A stretch of DNA of 64,000 nt from JABFRZ01 sp036376275 (GCA_036376275.1 DASVAP010000014.1:28253-92252), one strand, 5' to 3'; positions 23,937-33,019 are shown, counted from the stretch's first letter. Program-made: numbers and translations. The notes: generated from the letters alone by a model not told the origin.

Positions 23937-26270
23937 CTACACCACCCGCAGCTCCGCCAGGCGCTGCTCGCGCTCCTGCGCGAAGCGGGCGATGCCCTGC
24001 CACAGCGACTCGGGGTCGATGTGGGCCTCCTTCTTCAGCTCCTCGACGCTGCCGCCGGTGCGCCAGCGGTCGTCCCAGTCGGAGGACATGGCGTAGCGCT
24101 CGGCGGTCCGGTGGGGGAGCCAGTCGTGCATCAGGCGGCGCGCGCCGTTCGTGATCACGGTCGAGTCGAGCCAGTCGGCGCGCGGGAGGACCGAGTCGCG
24201 GTAGGCCTGCGGTTGCATCTGGAAGAGCTCCCAGGAGACGGCCTGGACCAGCTTCACGTTGGGGCCCTGGCCGGCGTGGAAGCGGGAGAGGAGCGCGTAG
24301 ACCGACTCGGTCGTGCTCGTGCCCTGGACGATCAGCGTGCCCTCCTTGGCGCGGTGCGGATCGTGGGGCTTGAGCACGTAGGCGCCGCGCGCCGCCTCGA
24401 GGTGCGAGGGGATGCCGAGCTTGGCGCGGTCGGGCACGGTCACGGGCGGGCGCGTCAGGTGCAGCGCGACGATCGGCCGGCCGCTGCGCAGCGCGGCGGC
24501 CAGCGCGGGCGCGACCTCGTTCGTCTCCCAGGGGTGCAGGTTGACGACGTGGCCGTCGGGGAAGAGCTGCGTCACGCCCGGGGCGAAGATGCCGAAGTGC
24601 GTGCGGCTGTCCTCGGCCGTCTCGGGGCCGGAGTGGCCGACGACCCAGATCAGCTTGCCGAGCTTCAGCGGGCAGTCCTGCGCCAGCTGGCTGAAGAGGC
24701 GCATCAGGCCGTACTTCAGGTACGAGAAGCTGCCGTAGGTCGAGCAGGCGCCCCAGTAGCCGAGGAACTCACGCTCCGGCTCGGCGGCCATGTTCGTGAC
24801 GGCCAGGCCCGCGACGAGGCCGGCGTTCGTGAACTCGGTGATCTGCTGCGGGAGCAGCGCGCCCTCGGGGCGCTTCGCGCGGTCGTACCAGTCGAAGCCC
24901 TTGAAGTCGCCGAAGCTCTTCGCGAAGCCCGAGATGTTGGTCGAGTCGGCCAGATCCGCCGAGCAGGCCAGCACCAGCGGGCGGCCCATGTGCTTCGCGG
25001 CCTCGGCGTTCAGCCAGGCGCCGAAGCTCGCGAAGCCCTGGCGGTTCGGGGCCTTGGTGCCGGGGGCGACGAAGAGCGCGGCGGGGAGCTTCTCCGGCGC
25101 GAGCCAGCCCGTGTCCTGCGCCAGGTTGACCGGAGAGGCCAGGCGGAAGGCCTTCGGCTTCGTCGGCACGGACTCGCCCAGCTCGACCAGCGTGTCGGAG
25201 AGGTACTCGACCAGCTCGCGATCCTCGCGCAGCACCTCGAAGACGGTCTCGAACCAGCCCTTCGTCTGCGCGCGGCACTGCTCCTCGCCCGGATCCTCCA
25301 CGTCGCCGAAGCCGGCGAACTTCACGCCGTGGCGCTCCTGGAAGTCGGCGCGGCACTTCCAGAACAGCTCCGAGTTGCGCTTGTGGGGCGAGCCGTGCGA
25401 GTGGTAGTCGAACTTGTGGTAGCCGCGCCCCTTGCGGGTCTCGAACCACACCATGCCGGGCCGGCCGGCCGGCGTGCGGTCGCGCACGATCGCCGCGAGG
25501 GCCTGCTCGATCTCGACGTAGTCCTCGCCCTTCTTCGTGCCGGCCACGCGCCAGCCGTAGGGCTCGTACCACGAGGTCGGGTTGCCGTGCACGACGCTCG
25601 AGTTCGGGTTCGGGTCGATGCCGTGGTCGTTCCAGTCGAAGAGCACGATCAAGTTGTCGAGCCCGAGGCCATGGGCCGAGTTCTTCGACTCGTGGTGCGC
25701 GCCGGCGGTGTGCCCGCCCTCGCCCTCGACCGCGAAGACGCGCACCTCGCCCGCGCCGGCGTGCTTCAGCGCCAGGGCCTCGCCGACGGCGGCCGGCATG
25801 CCGTGGCCCGACGGACCGGTGTTGAACTTGAAGAAGAGCGTCTTGCCCTCCATCTCCGCGTGCCCCGGCAGGTGCCCGTTGTGGCGCAGCCACAGCAGGT
25901 CCTCCCACACGAGCTGGCGCTCGGCCGCCTTCGGCACGAGGAAGCGCGCGTCGCGCGTGCGCTCGTGGCGGATGCGCAGGGCCTCGTTGTAGACCGCGAG
26001 CAGGGCGTAGACCGCCGGGCAGCAGTGCCCCGCCACGAGCACGAAGCGGTCGCCGAAGGCCTTCTCGGGGTGGCGGATGTCCCAGCGCAGCGCGGCGCCG
26101 AGCGTGCTCGCCACCAGCATCGGCACCTTCGAGCGCGAGCCGCCGGGATGGCCGCTCTGGCGCAGGTTCAGCATCAGGTCGATGCACTGGTCGACCAGGT
26201 CGCCGGTCTTCTGCCAGCGCAGGTGATGGGCCGAGGACGCTTCGACGTGCGGCGACGGGGCGGTTTTCAT
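23937..26270 (-). CDS. Transketolase, long atypical subfamily
   Basis: A 777-aa thiamine-diphosphate enzyme expected to transfer two-carbon ketol units between sugar phosphates in the pentose phosphate pathway. It is about 110 residues longer than standard Tkt. GPSGHGMPAAVGEALALK replaces the usual GPLGQG block, and the TPP/metal motif starts with GEGGHTAGAHHESKNS and ends LIVLFDWND, so GDG is GEG. Other conserved parts are RQSGHPGGSRSK, GRGYHKFDYHSHGSPHK and WVVGHSGPETAEDSRTH. The ATG is preceded by GCTACCGT at 26296-26303, a likely -10 in the gap shared with the divergent sulfatase-like gene. The cyclase gene follows in the same direction. Confidence 0.87.
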   Translation of the reverse strand: MKTAPSPHVEASSAHHLRWQKTGDLVDQCIDLMLNLRQSGHPGGSRSKVPMLVASTLGAALRWDIRHPEKAFGDRFVLVAGHCCPAVYALLAVYNEALRIRHERTRDARFLVPKAAERQLVWEDLLWLRHNGHLPGHAEMEGKTLFFKFNTGPSGHGMPAAVGEALALKHAGAGEVRVFAVEGEGGHTAGAHHESKNSAHGLGLDNLIVLFDWNDHGIDPNPNSSVVHGNPTSWYEPYGWRVAGTKKGEDYVEIEQALAAIVRDRTPAGRPGMVWFETRKGRGYHKFDYHSHGSPHKRNSELFWKCRADFQERHGVKFAGFGDVEDPGEEQCRAQTKGWFETVFEVLREDRELVEYLSDTLVELGESVPTKPKAFRLASPVNLAQDTGWLAPEKLPAALFVAPGTKAPNRQGFASFGAWLNAEAAKHMGRPLVLACSADLADSTNISGFAKSFGDFKGFDWYDRAKRPEGALLPQQITEFTNAGLVAGLAVTNMAAEPEREFLGYWGACSTYGSFSYLKYGLMRLFSQLAQDCPLKLGKLIWVVGHSGPETAEDSRTHFGIFAPGVTQLFPDGHVVNLHPWETNEVAPALAAALRSGRPIVALHLTRPPVTVPDRAKLGIPSHLEAARGAYVLKPHDPHRAKEGTLIVQGTSTTESVYALLSRFHAGQGPNVKLVQAVSWELFQMQPQAYRDSVLPRADWLDSTVITNGARRLMHDWLPHRTAERYAMSSDWDDRWRTGGSVEELKKEAHIDPESLWQGIARFAQEREQRLAELRVV

Positions 26271-26363
26271 GAGTCAGGGGAGGGCGGAGCTCCCTACGGT
26301 AGCGCAGGAAGGGACGCGCCGGTTGTGGGCTCCGCGCGGGGGGGCTCTAATCCGGGGCGACGC

Positions 26364-28310
26364 GTGCCGGTCCTGCGCTCCAGACGACCCCTGCCGATCC
26401 TGCTGGCGCTCGTCGCCGCCTGCGGTGAGCGCGGTCCGCGCGAGGAGATGCCGGTGGTCGTCGTCGAGCGCGACTTCCTGGAGCCGGGGACCTGGGAGGT
26501 CGTGCGCGCGCGCGCGGACGCCCCGCCCTCGGTCCAGGCCCTGACCCCGTCGCTGGCGCCGGGTCAGGGGGACATGCCGGCCCTGGTCGTGCCGCCGCCG
26601 GGCGTGGTGAAGATCGAGGTCCCGGCCGGGGCCGTGCCCGCGCGCCTGATGACGCGCGTCGGCGTGGACGCCCTGATGTATCGCGGGCTGACCGAGGCCG
26701 AGCCGAGCCTGCGCATCGTGTTCGAGGCGCGCGCGGGCGAGCGCCTCCTGGCCCGCGAGGAGCTGGAGCTGGTGCGCGAGCGCCACGCCGAGAACGCCTG
26801 GCGCGACCTGGGCGGACCGGAGGGGCTCGCGCTCGACGTGCCCCAGACGATCACGCTGCACACCTCCGCCGTGTGGCCCGACGGGCGCGAGCGTGCGCTG
26901 CCCCACCCCGTGCAGGCGGGCTTCGGGGGCCTGCGCCTCGAGCGGCGTCTCGCGCGCACCCGCACGCGCTCATCGCCGCGCGCGCCGAACGTCGTCCTGG
27001 TGGTGATGGACACGCTGCGCGCCGACCGGCTCTCGACCTACGGCTACGCGAAGCCGACCGCGCCGCACCTCGACGCCCTGGCGGCGCGCGGCACGCGCTT
27101 CGAGGCCTGCTACTCGACCGCGAGCTGGACCTGGCCCGCCACGGCCTCGCTCCTGACCGGGCTCACCCCGGCCGAGCACCGCGTGATCAACGAGGGCGCG
27201 AGCTACCTGGTCGAGGCCGCGCCGACCCTGGCCGAGGCCCTGCAGCGTGCCGGCCTCACGACGGCGGCCTGGAGCGCCAACCCGATCGTCTCGCCGGCGC
27301 GCAACTTCGACCAGGGCTTCGAGCGCTTCGAGCCGGCCGGGACGGCCTTCCGCAAGACCCAGGAGTTCTTCGAGGAGGTGCGCGCCTTCCTGCGCGAGCG
27401 CCGCGACACGCGCTTCTTCCTCTACCTGCACCTGGCCGACCCGCACACGCCGCTGCGCCCGCTGCCGGAGGGCCTGCGCGCGGTCGCGCCGGAGGTGCCG
27501 CCCGGCTTCGCGGAGCGGAGCGACCGCCTGTACCGCGCCACGAGCAAGGGCCAGGCGGTCAAGGGTGAGGGCGAGCTCGACTTCGCGGGCATCGCCACGC
27601 CCGAGGAACGCGCCTGGACCAGCCAGCTCTACGACGCGAGCGTGTGGAGCGGGGACCACTGGCTCGGCGCGCTCGTGGCGGAGCTCGCGGCGCTCGAGCT
27701 CACCGACCGGACCGTCGTGGCCTTCACCAGCGACCACGGCGAGGAGCTCTTCGAGCGCGGCTTCCTCGGCCATGGCCAGAGCGTGCGCAGCGAGCTCGTG
27801 CGCGTGCCGCTGGTCGTGGCGGGGCCCGGGGTCCCGGCGGGCCGGGTGGAGCCGGGCGCGGTCTCGGCGCGCGTCGTCGCCCCGCTGCTCGCGGGTCTGG
27901 CGGGTGTCGCCTTCGACTCCGACGCGCGCGCCCTGGGCGTGCTGCGCGAGGGGCGCCGCTTCGAGGAGCTCGTCACCTTCACGACCCGCAAGGGCTCCTG
28001 GAAGGGCCGCAACCTCGTGCACGTCGACGGCGCGCTCGAGGGCGCGCTCAAGCTCGAGCTCGCGCGCAACGGGGCGCCGTGGGGCGCCGCGGCGCCCTCC
28101 GAGGAAGGCGACTGCGCGCTGTTCGACCTGCGCGCGGATCCGGGCGAGACCCGGGACCTCTCCGCGGCGCGCAAGGCCGAAGCCGCGCGGCTGAGGGCGG
28201 CCCTGGACGAGCTGCTCGCGAGCCAGCACCGCATCGGCTACGACGTGCCCGCCGGTGGCCTGACGCAGAAGATGCTCGAGGACCTCGGCTACTCGGGCGA
28301 CGGGCACTGA
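26364..28310 (+). CDS. Sulfatase-like (alkaline phosphatase superfamily) lipoprotein lacking the formylglycine Cys/Ser
   Basis: A 648-aa exported lipoprotein (lipobox VAAC, Cys20). Residues 1-205 are an N-terminal extension of unknown fold. The sulfatase/phosphodiesterase domain starts at APNVVLVVMDTLRADRLS (Asp216 as metal ligand). The nucleophile region reads STASWTWPATASLLTG, so the C/S-x-P-x-R formylglycine motif is T256-W-P-A-T260: neither Cys/Ser nor Arg is present. HLADPHTPL and TSDHGEELFERGFLGHG supply other ligands. Thr nucleophiles occur in phosphoglycerol transferases and related hydrolases, so the enzyme is more likely a phosphoester or phospho-transfer enzyme than a sulfatase. 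GTG start; TAATCC (26348-26353) lies 10 nt upstream. Confidence 0.82.
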   Translation: MPVLRSRRPLPILLALVAACGERGPREEMPVVVVERDFLEPGTWEVVRARADAPPSVQALTPSLAPGQGDMPALVVPPPGVVKIEVPAGAVPARLMTRVGVDALMYRGLTEAEPSLRIVFEARAGERLLAREELELVRERHAENAWRDLGGPEGLALDVPQTITLHTSAVWPDGRERALPHPVQAGFGGLRLERRLARTRTRSSPRAPNVVLVVMDTLRADRLSTYGYAKPTAPHLDALAARGTRFEACYSTASWTWPATASLLTGLTPAEHRVINEGASYLVEAAPTLAEALQRAGLTTAAWSANPIVSPARNFDQGFERFEPAGTAFRKTQEFFEEVRAFLRERRDTRFFLYLHLADPHTPLRPLPEGLRAVAPEVPPGFAERSDRLYRATSKGQAVKGEGELDFAGIATPEERAWTSQLYDASVWSGDHWLGALVAELAALELTDRTVVAFTSDHGEELFERGFLGHGQSVRSELVRVPLVVAGPGVPAGRVEPGAVSARVVAPLLAGLAGVAFDSDARALGVLREGRRFEELVTFTTRKGSWKGRNLVHVDGALEGALKLELARNGAPWGAAAPSEEGDCALFDLRADPGETRDLSAARKAEAARLRAALDELLASQHRIGYDVPAGGLTQKMLEDLGYSGDGH

Positions 28311-28328
28311 AGCGCGGCGCGCGGCACG

Positions 28329-29208
28329 TCACGCCAGGCGCGGCGCGGCGCGCGAGACCAGGCACGCGCTCCCGCAGGCCAGCAGGCGCACCCAGCCCGC
28401 CTCCGCCGGCCCGCGCAGGAGCCGCGACCCCGCGGACTCGAGCGCGGCCAGCTCGGCCGCGTGCCAGCGCAGCACGAAGGCGAGCTGGCGCCCGCGCAGG
28501 GGTCCGAGCGCCGCGCACAGCTCCCAGCCCTTGGCATAGAAGCCGCGCGTCCAGTCGATCTGGCGCTGGACGACGCGCACGAGCTCCGGGCCGGCGCGCT
28601 CGCCGGTCAGCTCGGCGAGCATCACGCCGCCGCGCGCCAGCTCCTCGGCCGGGAGGCGCAGGCGCCCGTGCGCGAAGGCCGGACCGAGCTCCGCCAGCCA
28701 GGCGGTGAGCTGCAGCGCCAGCGCCAGCGCGTCGGCCAGGGCCTCGTTGCGCGGGCTCTCGGCGCCGGCCAGGCGCAGGTAGAGCCGCCCCTCCGGCACC
28801 GCCAGCGCGCGCGTGGCCCAGCAGCGCCTCGCGCGTCTCGAAGGCGCCCAGGTCGTCGCGCCGGCGCTCGTGCAGCGGGCGGCGCAGGAGCTCCTCCGGC
28901 AGCGCATGGCGGCGCAGTGCGAAGGACAGCGCCGTGCCGAGGGGCGACGTGGGGCGCTCCTCGAGGGCCGCGTCGAGCTCGCGGATCAGGGCCTCGAGCC
29001 CGCGGCGGCGCTCGAAGCCGTCCGGCAGGGCCGCGAGCTCGCGTCCGAGCGCGTGCCAGGCGAGCAGCGCGAGCCAGCTCTCGCGGCCCTCGCGCGGCAG
29101 CGCGGCCAGCGCCAGGCGTCTTCGCCCGCGGCGCGGCGCGAGGTAGCTCCGGCAGCGCTCGCTCGCTTCCGCGCGCGAGAGGCTCTGGGGCAGGAGCAGC
29201 GCGTGCAC
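28329..29208 (-). pseudogene. Frameshifted squalene/phytoene synthase family relative (HpnC/CrtB-like)
   Basis: The first 135 residues are read from GTG 29208 and continue naturally in another frame (+1) from LAVPEGRLYLRLAG onward. The shift lies in the GC dinucleotide run at 28805-28812; two added bases or one deleted base restores one product of about 290 aa. Rejoined, it matches the phytoene/squalene synthase fold: SRAEASERCRSYL, the YLRLAGAESPRNEALAD region, ALQLTAWLAELGPAFAHGRLRLP and QIDWTRGFYAKGW. Both Asp-rich catalytic motifs (DDxxD-like and DxxxD) are absent. So it is either decaying or a non-catalytic paralogue with a sequencing error in the repeat. TAGAAT sits 6 nt before the GTG. 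Confidence 0.7.
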
Positions 29209-29214
29209 GCGCGC

Positions 29215-29220
29215 ATTCTA
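29215..29220 (-). promoter_or_regulatory. -10 element TAGAAT directly before the CrtB-like gene
   Basis: TAGAAT on the minus strand, separated by 6 nt from the GTG at 29208. It is one mismatch from TATAAT. The spacing implies a leaderless transcript. Confidence 0.5.
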
Positions 29221-29270
29221 GGGAGGCGCGGCGCTTGCCCCCGCCGGTGGGCGCGGGTCTCATCCGTGAC

Positions 29271-30125
29271 ATGGTGCCGGTCTCGTCGCGCTCCTCCCGC
29301 GCCGGCTGCGAGGTTCGCGAGCGTCAGGCGGTCGAGGCCCTGGCGCGGGAGCTGGGCGCGCAGGGCGCGGGCGGCCGGCCCCTGGCGATCGTGCTCGGCT
29401 CGGGGCTCGGCGAGCTGGTCGAGGCGCTGGCGGAGCGCCGCACGATCCCGGGGGGGGCGCTGGCGAGCCTCCCGGCCGCGCGCGTCGCGGGCCACGCGGG
29501 CGCGATCGAGCTCGGCACGCTCGGCGGTCTGCCGGTGCTCGTGCAGAGCGGCCGCGTGCACCTCTACGAGGGCCGCAGCCCGCACGAGACGACGCGCATG
29601 GTGCGGGCCCTCGCGCAGCTCGGCGTGCGCGCCGTCCTGCTGACCAACGCGTCCGGCGGGCTCGTGCCGGAGTGGCCGCCGGGCACCCTCGTGCGCCTCG
29701 ACGACCACCTGAACCTGCAGGGCCGCTCGGCCCTGCTGCGCGGCGAGGGCGGGCGCGCCAGCCCCTACGACGCCGAGCTCGGCGCACACCTCGACGCGGC
29801 CGCGCGCACGGCCCGCGTGCGCCTCGAGCACGGCGTCTACGCGGGCATGCTCGGGCCCTCCTACGAGACGCCGGCCGAGATCCGCGCGCTGCGCCGGCTG
29901 GGGGCGCACGTGGTCGGGATGAGCACGGTGGCCGAGGCGAGCGCAGCGCACGCCGCCGGGCTGCGCGTGGTCGCGCTCTCCTGCGTGGCGAACCCCGCCG
30001 CGGGCCTCGGGCCCGAGGCCCTGCGGCACGAGGACGTGCTCGGGGTCATGCGCCGCTCGGCCGGCGCGCTCGCGCGTCTCCTGGCGGCGGCCGCGCCGGC
30101 CTGGGAGCACGCCCTCGCCCGCTGA
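29271..30125 (+). CDS. punA: Purine nucleoside phosphorylase (trimeric, class I)
   Basis: Phosphorolyses purine (deoxy)nucleosides to base and pentose-1-phosphate. The 284-aa product follows the trimeric PNP pattern: AIVLGSGLGELVEAL (phosphate loop), ARVAGHAGAIELG, QSGRVHLYEG with the phosphate-binding His, LTNASGGLVPEW, GMLGPSYETPAEIRALR, and VVGMSTVAEASAAHAAGLRV. The Asn/Glu specificity residue near the end lies in LSCVANPAAGLG. ATG 29271 was chosen; it leaves a 20-residue N-terminal tail. deoC, which can use the deoxyribose phosphate released by this route, lies 118 bp downstream on the other strand. Confidence 0.9.
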   Translation: MVPVSSRSSRAGCEVRERQAVEALARELGAQGAGGRPLAIVLGSGLGELVEALAERRTIPGGALASLPAARVAGHAGAIELGTLGGLPVLVQSGRVHLYEGRSPHETTRMVRALAQLGVRAVLLTNASGGLVPEWPPGTLVRLDDHLNLQGRSALLRGEGGRASPYDAELGAHLDAAARTARVRLEHGVYAGMLGPSYETPAEIRALRRLGAHVVGMSTVAEASAAHAAGLRVVALSCVANPAAGLGPEALRHEDVLGVMRRSAGALARLLAAAAPAWEHALAR

Positions 30126-30243
30126 ACTCCGGCCAGGCAGCGGCTCGTGACCGACAGGACTCGCGCGTGGTCGGGCTGGCCCGCCGCGGTCGAGCTCGCT
30201 CGAGGCTGGACGGCATCATCGCGGGGCCGTCCGTGGCTGGAGG

Positions 30244-30942
30244 TCAGCCGGGCTCGTCCTGGAGGGCCTCGCGCAGGATCGCGAGCGAGGCGGAGGTGCC
30301 GAGGCGCGTCGCGCCGGCCGCCAGGAGCTCGCGTGCAAGGGCGGCGCTCTTGATGCCGCCCGAGGCCTTGACGCCCAGGCGCAGGCCGACGCACTGGCGC
30401 AGCAGCAGGACGTCCGCGCGCGTCGCGCCGCGCGGGCCGAAGCCGGTGCTGGTCTTCACGAAGCTCGCCCCGCTGGCCTCGGCGATCCGGCAGGCGCGGC
30501 GGGTCTCCTCCGCGTCGAGCAGGCCCGTCTCCAGGATCGCCTTGACCAGGCCGCCCGCGGCGCGCGCCGCCGCCACGACGCCTGCCAGGTCGTGCTCCAC
30601 GAGCGCGTGATCGCCCGCCCGCAGGGCCCCGAGCTGCAGCACGACGTCGAGCTCCTCGGCCCCGTCCGCCAGCGCGATCTCGGCCGCGCGGCGCTTGGCC
30701 CCGGGCGCGTCGGCGCCCAGCGGGAAGCCCACCACGCAGGCGACGCGCACGGCGCTGCCGGCGAGCCGCGCGCGGCAGCGCGCGACGTGCACGCCGTTCA
30801 CGCACACGCTGGCGAAGCCGTGCGCGCGCGCCTCGTCGCACAGGCGCTCGACGTCCGCGGCCGTCGCCGTGGGGGCCAGCAGGGTGTGGTCGATCGCGGC
30901 GGCCAGCTCGGCGGCGCCGCCGCGCTCCGCGGTGGATCCCAT
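30244..30942 (-). CDS. deoC: Deoxyribose-phosphate aldolase DeoC
   Basis: Cleaves 2-deoxyribose-5-phosphate to acetaldehyde and glyceraldehyde-3-phosphate through a Schiff base. The 232-aa TIM barrel has IDHTLLAPTAT, SVCVNGVHV, VVGFPLGADAPGAKR, the proton-relay Asp in ELDVVLQLGAL, the Schiff-base Lys in FVKTSTGFGPRGAT, and the second Lys in GVKASGGIKS. Length and order are typical. Together with the adjacent nucleoside phosphorylase it makes a deoxynucleoside-salvage pair. TATCCT lies 9 nt upstream of the ATG. Confidence 0.95.
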   Translation of the reverse strand: MGSTAERGGAAELAAAIDHTLLAPTATAADVERLCDEARAHGFASVCVNGVHVARCRARLAGSAVRVACVVGFPLGADAPGAKRRAAEIALADGAEELDVVLQLGALRAGDHALVEHDLAGVVAAARAAGGLVKAILETGLLDAEETRRACRIAEASGASFVKTSTGFGPRGATRADVLLLRQCVGLRLGVKASGGIKSAALARELLAAGATRLGTSASLAILREALQDEPG

Positions 30943-30951
30943 CCGGCGCGC

Positions 30952-30957
30952 AGGATA
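30952..30957 (-). promoter_or_regulatory. -10 element TATCCT before deoC
   Basis: TATCCT on the minus strand (context GACTATCCTG) ends 9 nt before the deoC ATG. It is identical to the boxes before the beta-helix, tamB and CPXCG genes. Confidence 0.5.
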
Positions 30958-30989
30958 GTCGCGCGGGGGATCGCCCGGCGACGGCTGGC

Positions 30990-31496
30990 TCAGGGGCTGC
31001 CGGAGGGCCGGGACATCCAGCCCTCCCGGCGCAGGAACTCGACGATCGCGAACTCGTCCTGAACGCAGGAGTCGCTGGCGACGAGCTTCACGCGCGTGCA
31101 GTCGAGCCGCTCCAGCGAGCAGGCCGCCTCGGCCACGCGCACCAGGTCCAGCACGCGGTCCTCCAGGCGCCGTCCGGAGGGGTACTGGACGACGAGGTCG
31201 GTCCCGCCGCCCTCCACGGTCGTGAAGTCCAGCTCCTCGCCCGAGGCCTCGGGACAGGCCCGCAGGCGGATCTCGAGCCCCTCGTCGGCGAAGGCCGAGC
31301 GCGCCAGGAGCGCGGTCAGGCGCGCCCCGTCATGGGCGCGCAGGCGTAGCTCGAGGACCTCGACCCCGGGTCGCGACAGCTCGGGTCGCGGGAAGATCGC
31401 GAGCTGGCGGGGTTCCTTGGAGAGTCGCTGGAGCCGCGCGCGCCAGAACTCCGGGTCCATGAGAAGATGCCTCGAGGCGTCTCCGGTCAGACCCAT
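30990..31496 (-). CDS. Hypothetical protein, 168 aa
   Basis: A soluble protein of 168 aa with no membrane segment or signal peptide and no motif that I recognise. It begins MGLTGDASRHLLMDPEFWRA; the internal Met at residue 13 (31460) is an alternative start. The centre alternates short beta strands (VEVLELRLRAHDGARL, LEIRLRAC, DLVVQYPSG) with charged helices and ends in FAIVEFLRREGW. Codon use matches its neighbours and the frame is unbroken, so I judge it real. A GCTAGGGC box lies 7 nt upstream of the ATG. Function unknown. Confidence 0.6.
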   Translation of the reverse strand: MGLTGDASRHLLMDPEFWRARLQRLSKEPRQLAIFPRPELSRPGVEVLELRLRAHDGARLTALLARSAFADEGLEIRLRACPEASGEELDFTTVEGGGTDLVVQYPSGRRLEDRVLDLVRVAEAACSLERLDCTRVKLVASDSCVQDEFAIVEFLRREGWMSRPSGSP

Positions 31497-31595
31497 AGCG
31501 GCGCCCTAGCCGACGTGCCCCCGCTGCGCGAACGGCCTTTGTCAGAAAAGATCCGTCGCTCACCACCCTCGGTGGCGGCCCTGGGGGGGCGTCTC

Positions 31596-31643
31596 TATCA
31601 TTCCTGCGCCCCGCCGCTGGCGCTCCGACCACACCGGAGCGCC
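31596..31643 (+). promoter_or_regulatory. Promoter-like TATCAT and leader hairpin of the amidohydrolase operon
   Basis: TATCAT at 31596-31601 is a plausible -10 for the nine-gene run that begins at 31673. The leader then has a perfect 9-bp stem, GGCGCTCCG (31619-31627) and CGGAGCGCC (31635-31643), with a 7-nt loop. GGAGAG near 31665 is the probable ribosome binding site. Confidence 0.4.
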
Positions 31644-31672
31644 CGGCAAACCCTTCCGCCCCTCGGAGAGTG

Positions 31673-33019
31673 ATGCTGGCCGGTCTTCTCCTCTCTCTCC
31701 CCACGCCGACCCTCCCCTCTCCGCAGGCGCAGAGCTCCGGACCCACGGAAGGCGAGCGCATCGCGATCCGCGCCGAGCGCATCATCCTGCGCCCGGGCGT
31801 GGAGCTCACGAAGGGCACGCTGCTGCTCGAGCGCGGCGTCGTCGTGCGCGTCGGCCAGGACCTCTCGATCCCCGAGGGCGTGCGCGTGGTCGAGGGCGCC
31901 GTCGCCTGCGCCGGCTTCGTCGATCCCTGGTCGAGCCTGGGACTCGATCCCGACAGCGTGGGCGACCTCGGGGCCAGCGCGGCGACGCGCTCGATCGACG
32001 CGCTCGACCCCTGGCTGGTGCCGGCCGAGCGGCGCGAGGCCCTGCTGGCGGGTGTCACCTCCGCGCGCGTGCAGATCGCGCGTGGCGCCCTGATCGCCGG
32101 CATCGGCGCCCTGGTGCAGACCACCGAGCGCAGCGAGCCGAGCGTCGTGCGCGAGGACGCCTGCCTGGCCGGGAGCGTCGGCGTCAGCCGCGGCGGGCGC
32201 ACCGGCGACATCTTCGACCGCGCGGGCGAGGTGGACCGCCTGGTCGGCGCGCTGGAGAAGGGCAAGCGCTATCGCGAGTCCCAGGTCGACTTCAAGAAGG
32301 AGCTCGAGACCTGGACCAAGGCCATCGCCGAGAAGCTCGCCGAGCTCGAGAAGGACTTCAAGAAGGCCAAGAAGGACCGCGAGAAGGACGAGAAGGACGC
32401 CAAGGAGAAGGGCAAGGAGTTCAAGGACAAGAAGTACAAGGAGGACAAGAAGCCCCGGCGCCCGCGCTTCGATCCGGACGACGAGGCCCTGGCGCGCGCG
32501 GTCGACGGCGAGCTGCCCCTGGTGGTCGAGGTCCACCGCGCCAGCGAGATCCGCCGCCTCCTGGACCGCACGGCCGGCTTCGATCGCCTGCGCCTGGTCC
32601 TGGCGGGCGCGACCGAGGCCCTGGCCTTCGCCGACGAGCTGGTCGAGCGCCGGATCCCGGTGATCCTGTGGCCCGCGCCGATGGGCACCTCGCGCCCGGA
32701 CGAGTACGAGGGCCACGACCTGGCCCTGGCCGGCGCGCTGGCGCGCGAGGGCGTGCGGGTCCTGATCGGGAGCGGCGGCGGCGGCGACGCCCAGGAGCTG
32801 CGCTTCCTGGCGGCGCTGGCGGTCGGGCACGGGATGGAGCCGGCGGCGGCACTGGCGGCGATCACCAGCGCACCGGCGGCGGTCTTCGACGCCGGCGATC
32901 GGCTGGGAACGCTCGAGCCAGGCCGCTCGGGCGACGTGCTGGTCTTCGACGGCGATCCGCTGGACACGCGCGCGACCCTGCGCGCCGTCGTCTCGCGTGG
33001 AGAGGTGGTGTTCCCGTGA
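31673..33019 (+). CDS. Exported amidohydrolase paralogue 1, HxH lost, Lys-rich insert
   Basis: First gene of the run; 448 aa with an N-terminal signal (MLAGLLLSLPTPTLPSPQAQ). It keeps the composite beta-domain and TIM-barrel framework of imidazolonepropionase-like amidohydrolases: LLLERGVVVRVG, ACAGFVDPWSS, EALLAGVTSARV, and the C-terminal GTLEPGRSGDVLVFDGDPLD. The metal motif GFIDxHxH reads GFVDPWSS, so both histidines are missing; VEVHRASEIR may retain the later one. Residues about 207-263 are a Lys/Glu/Asp-rich, probably coiled insert in the barrel. Catalysis is doubtful. It overlaps the next gene by GTGA. Confidence 0.85.
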   Translation: MLAGLLLSLPTPTLPSPQAQSSGPTEGERIAIRAERIILRPGVELTKGTLLLERGVVVRVGQDLSIPEGVRVVEGAVACAGFVDPWSSLGLDPDSVGDLGASAATRSIDALDPWLVPAERREALLAGVTSARVQIARGALIAGIGALVQTTERSEPSVVREDACLAGSVGVSRGGRTGDIFDRAGEVDRLVGALEKGKRYRESQVDFKKELETWTKAIAEKLAELEKDFKKAKKDREKDEKDAKEKGKEFKDKKYKEDKKPRRPRFDPDDEALARAVDGELPLVVEVHRASEIRRLLDRTAGFDRLRLVLAGATEALAFADELVERRIPVILWPAPMGTSRPDEYEGHDLALAGALAREGVRVLIGSGGGGDAQELRFLAALAVGHGMEPAAALAAITSAPAAVFDAGDRLGTLEPGRSGDVLVFDGDPLDTRATLRAVVSRGEVVFP

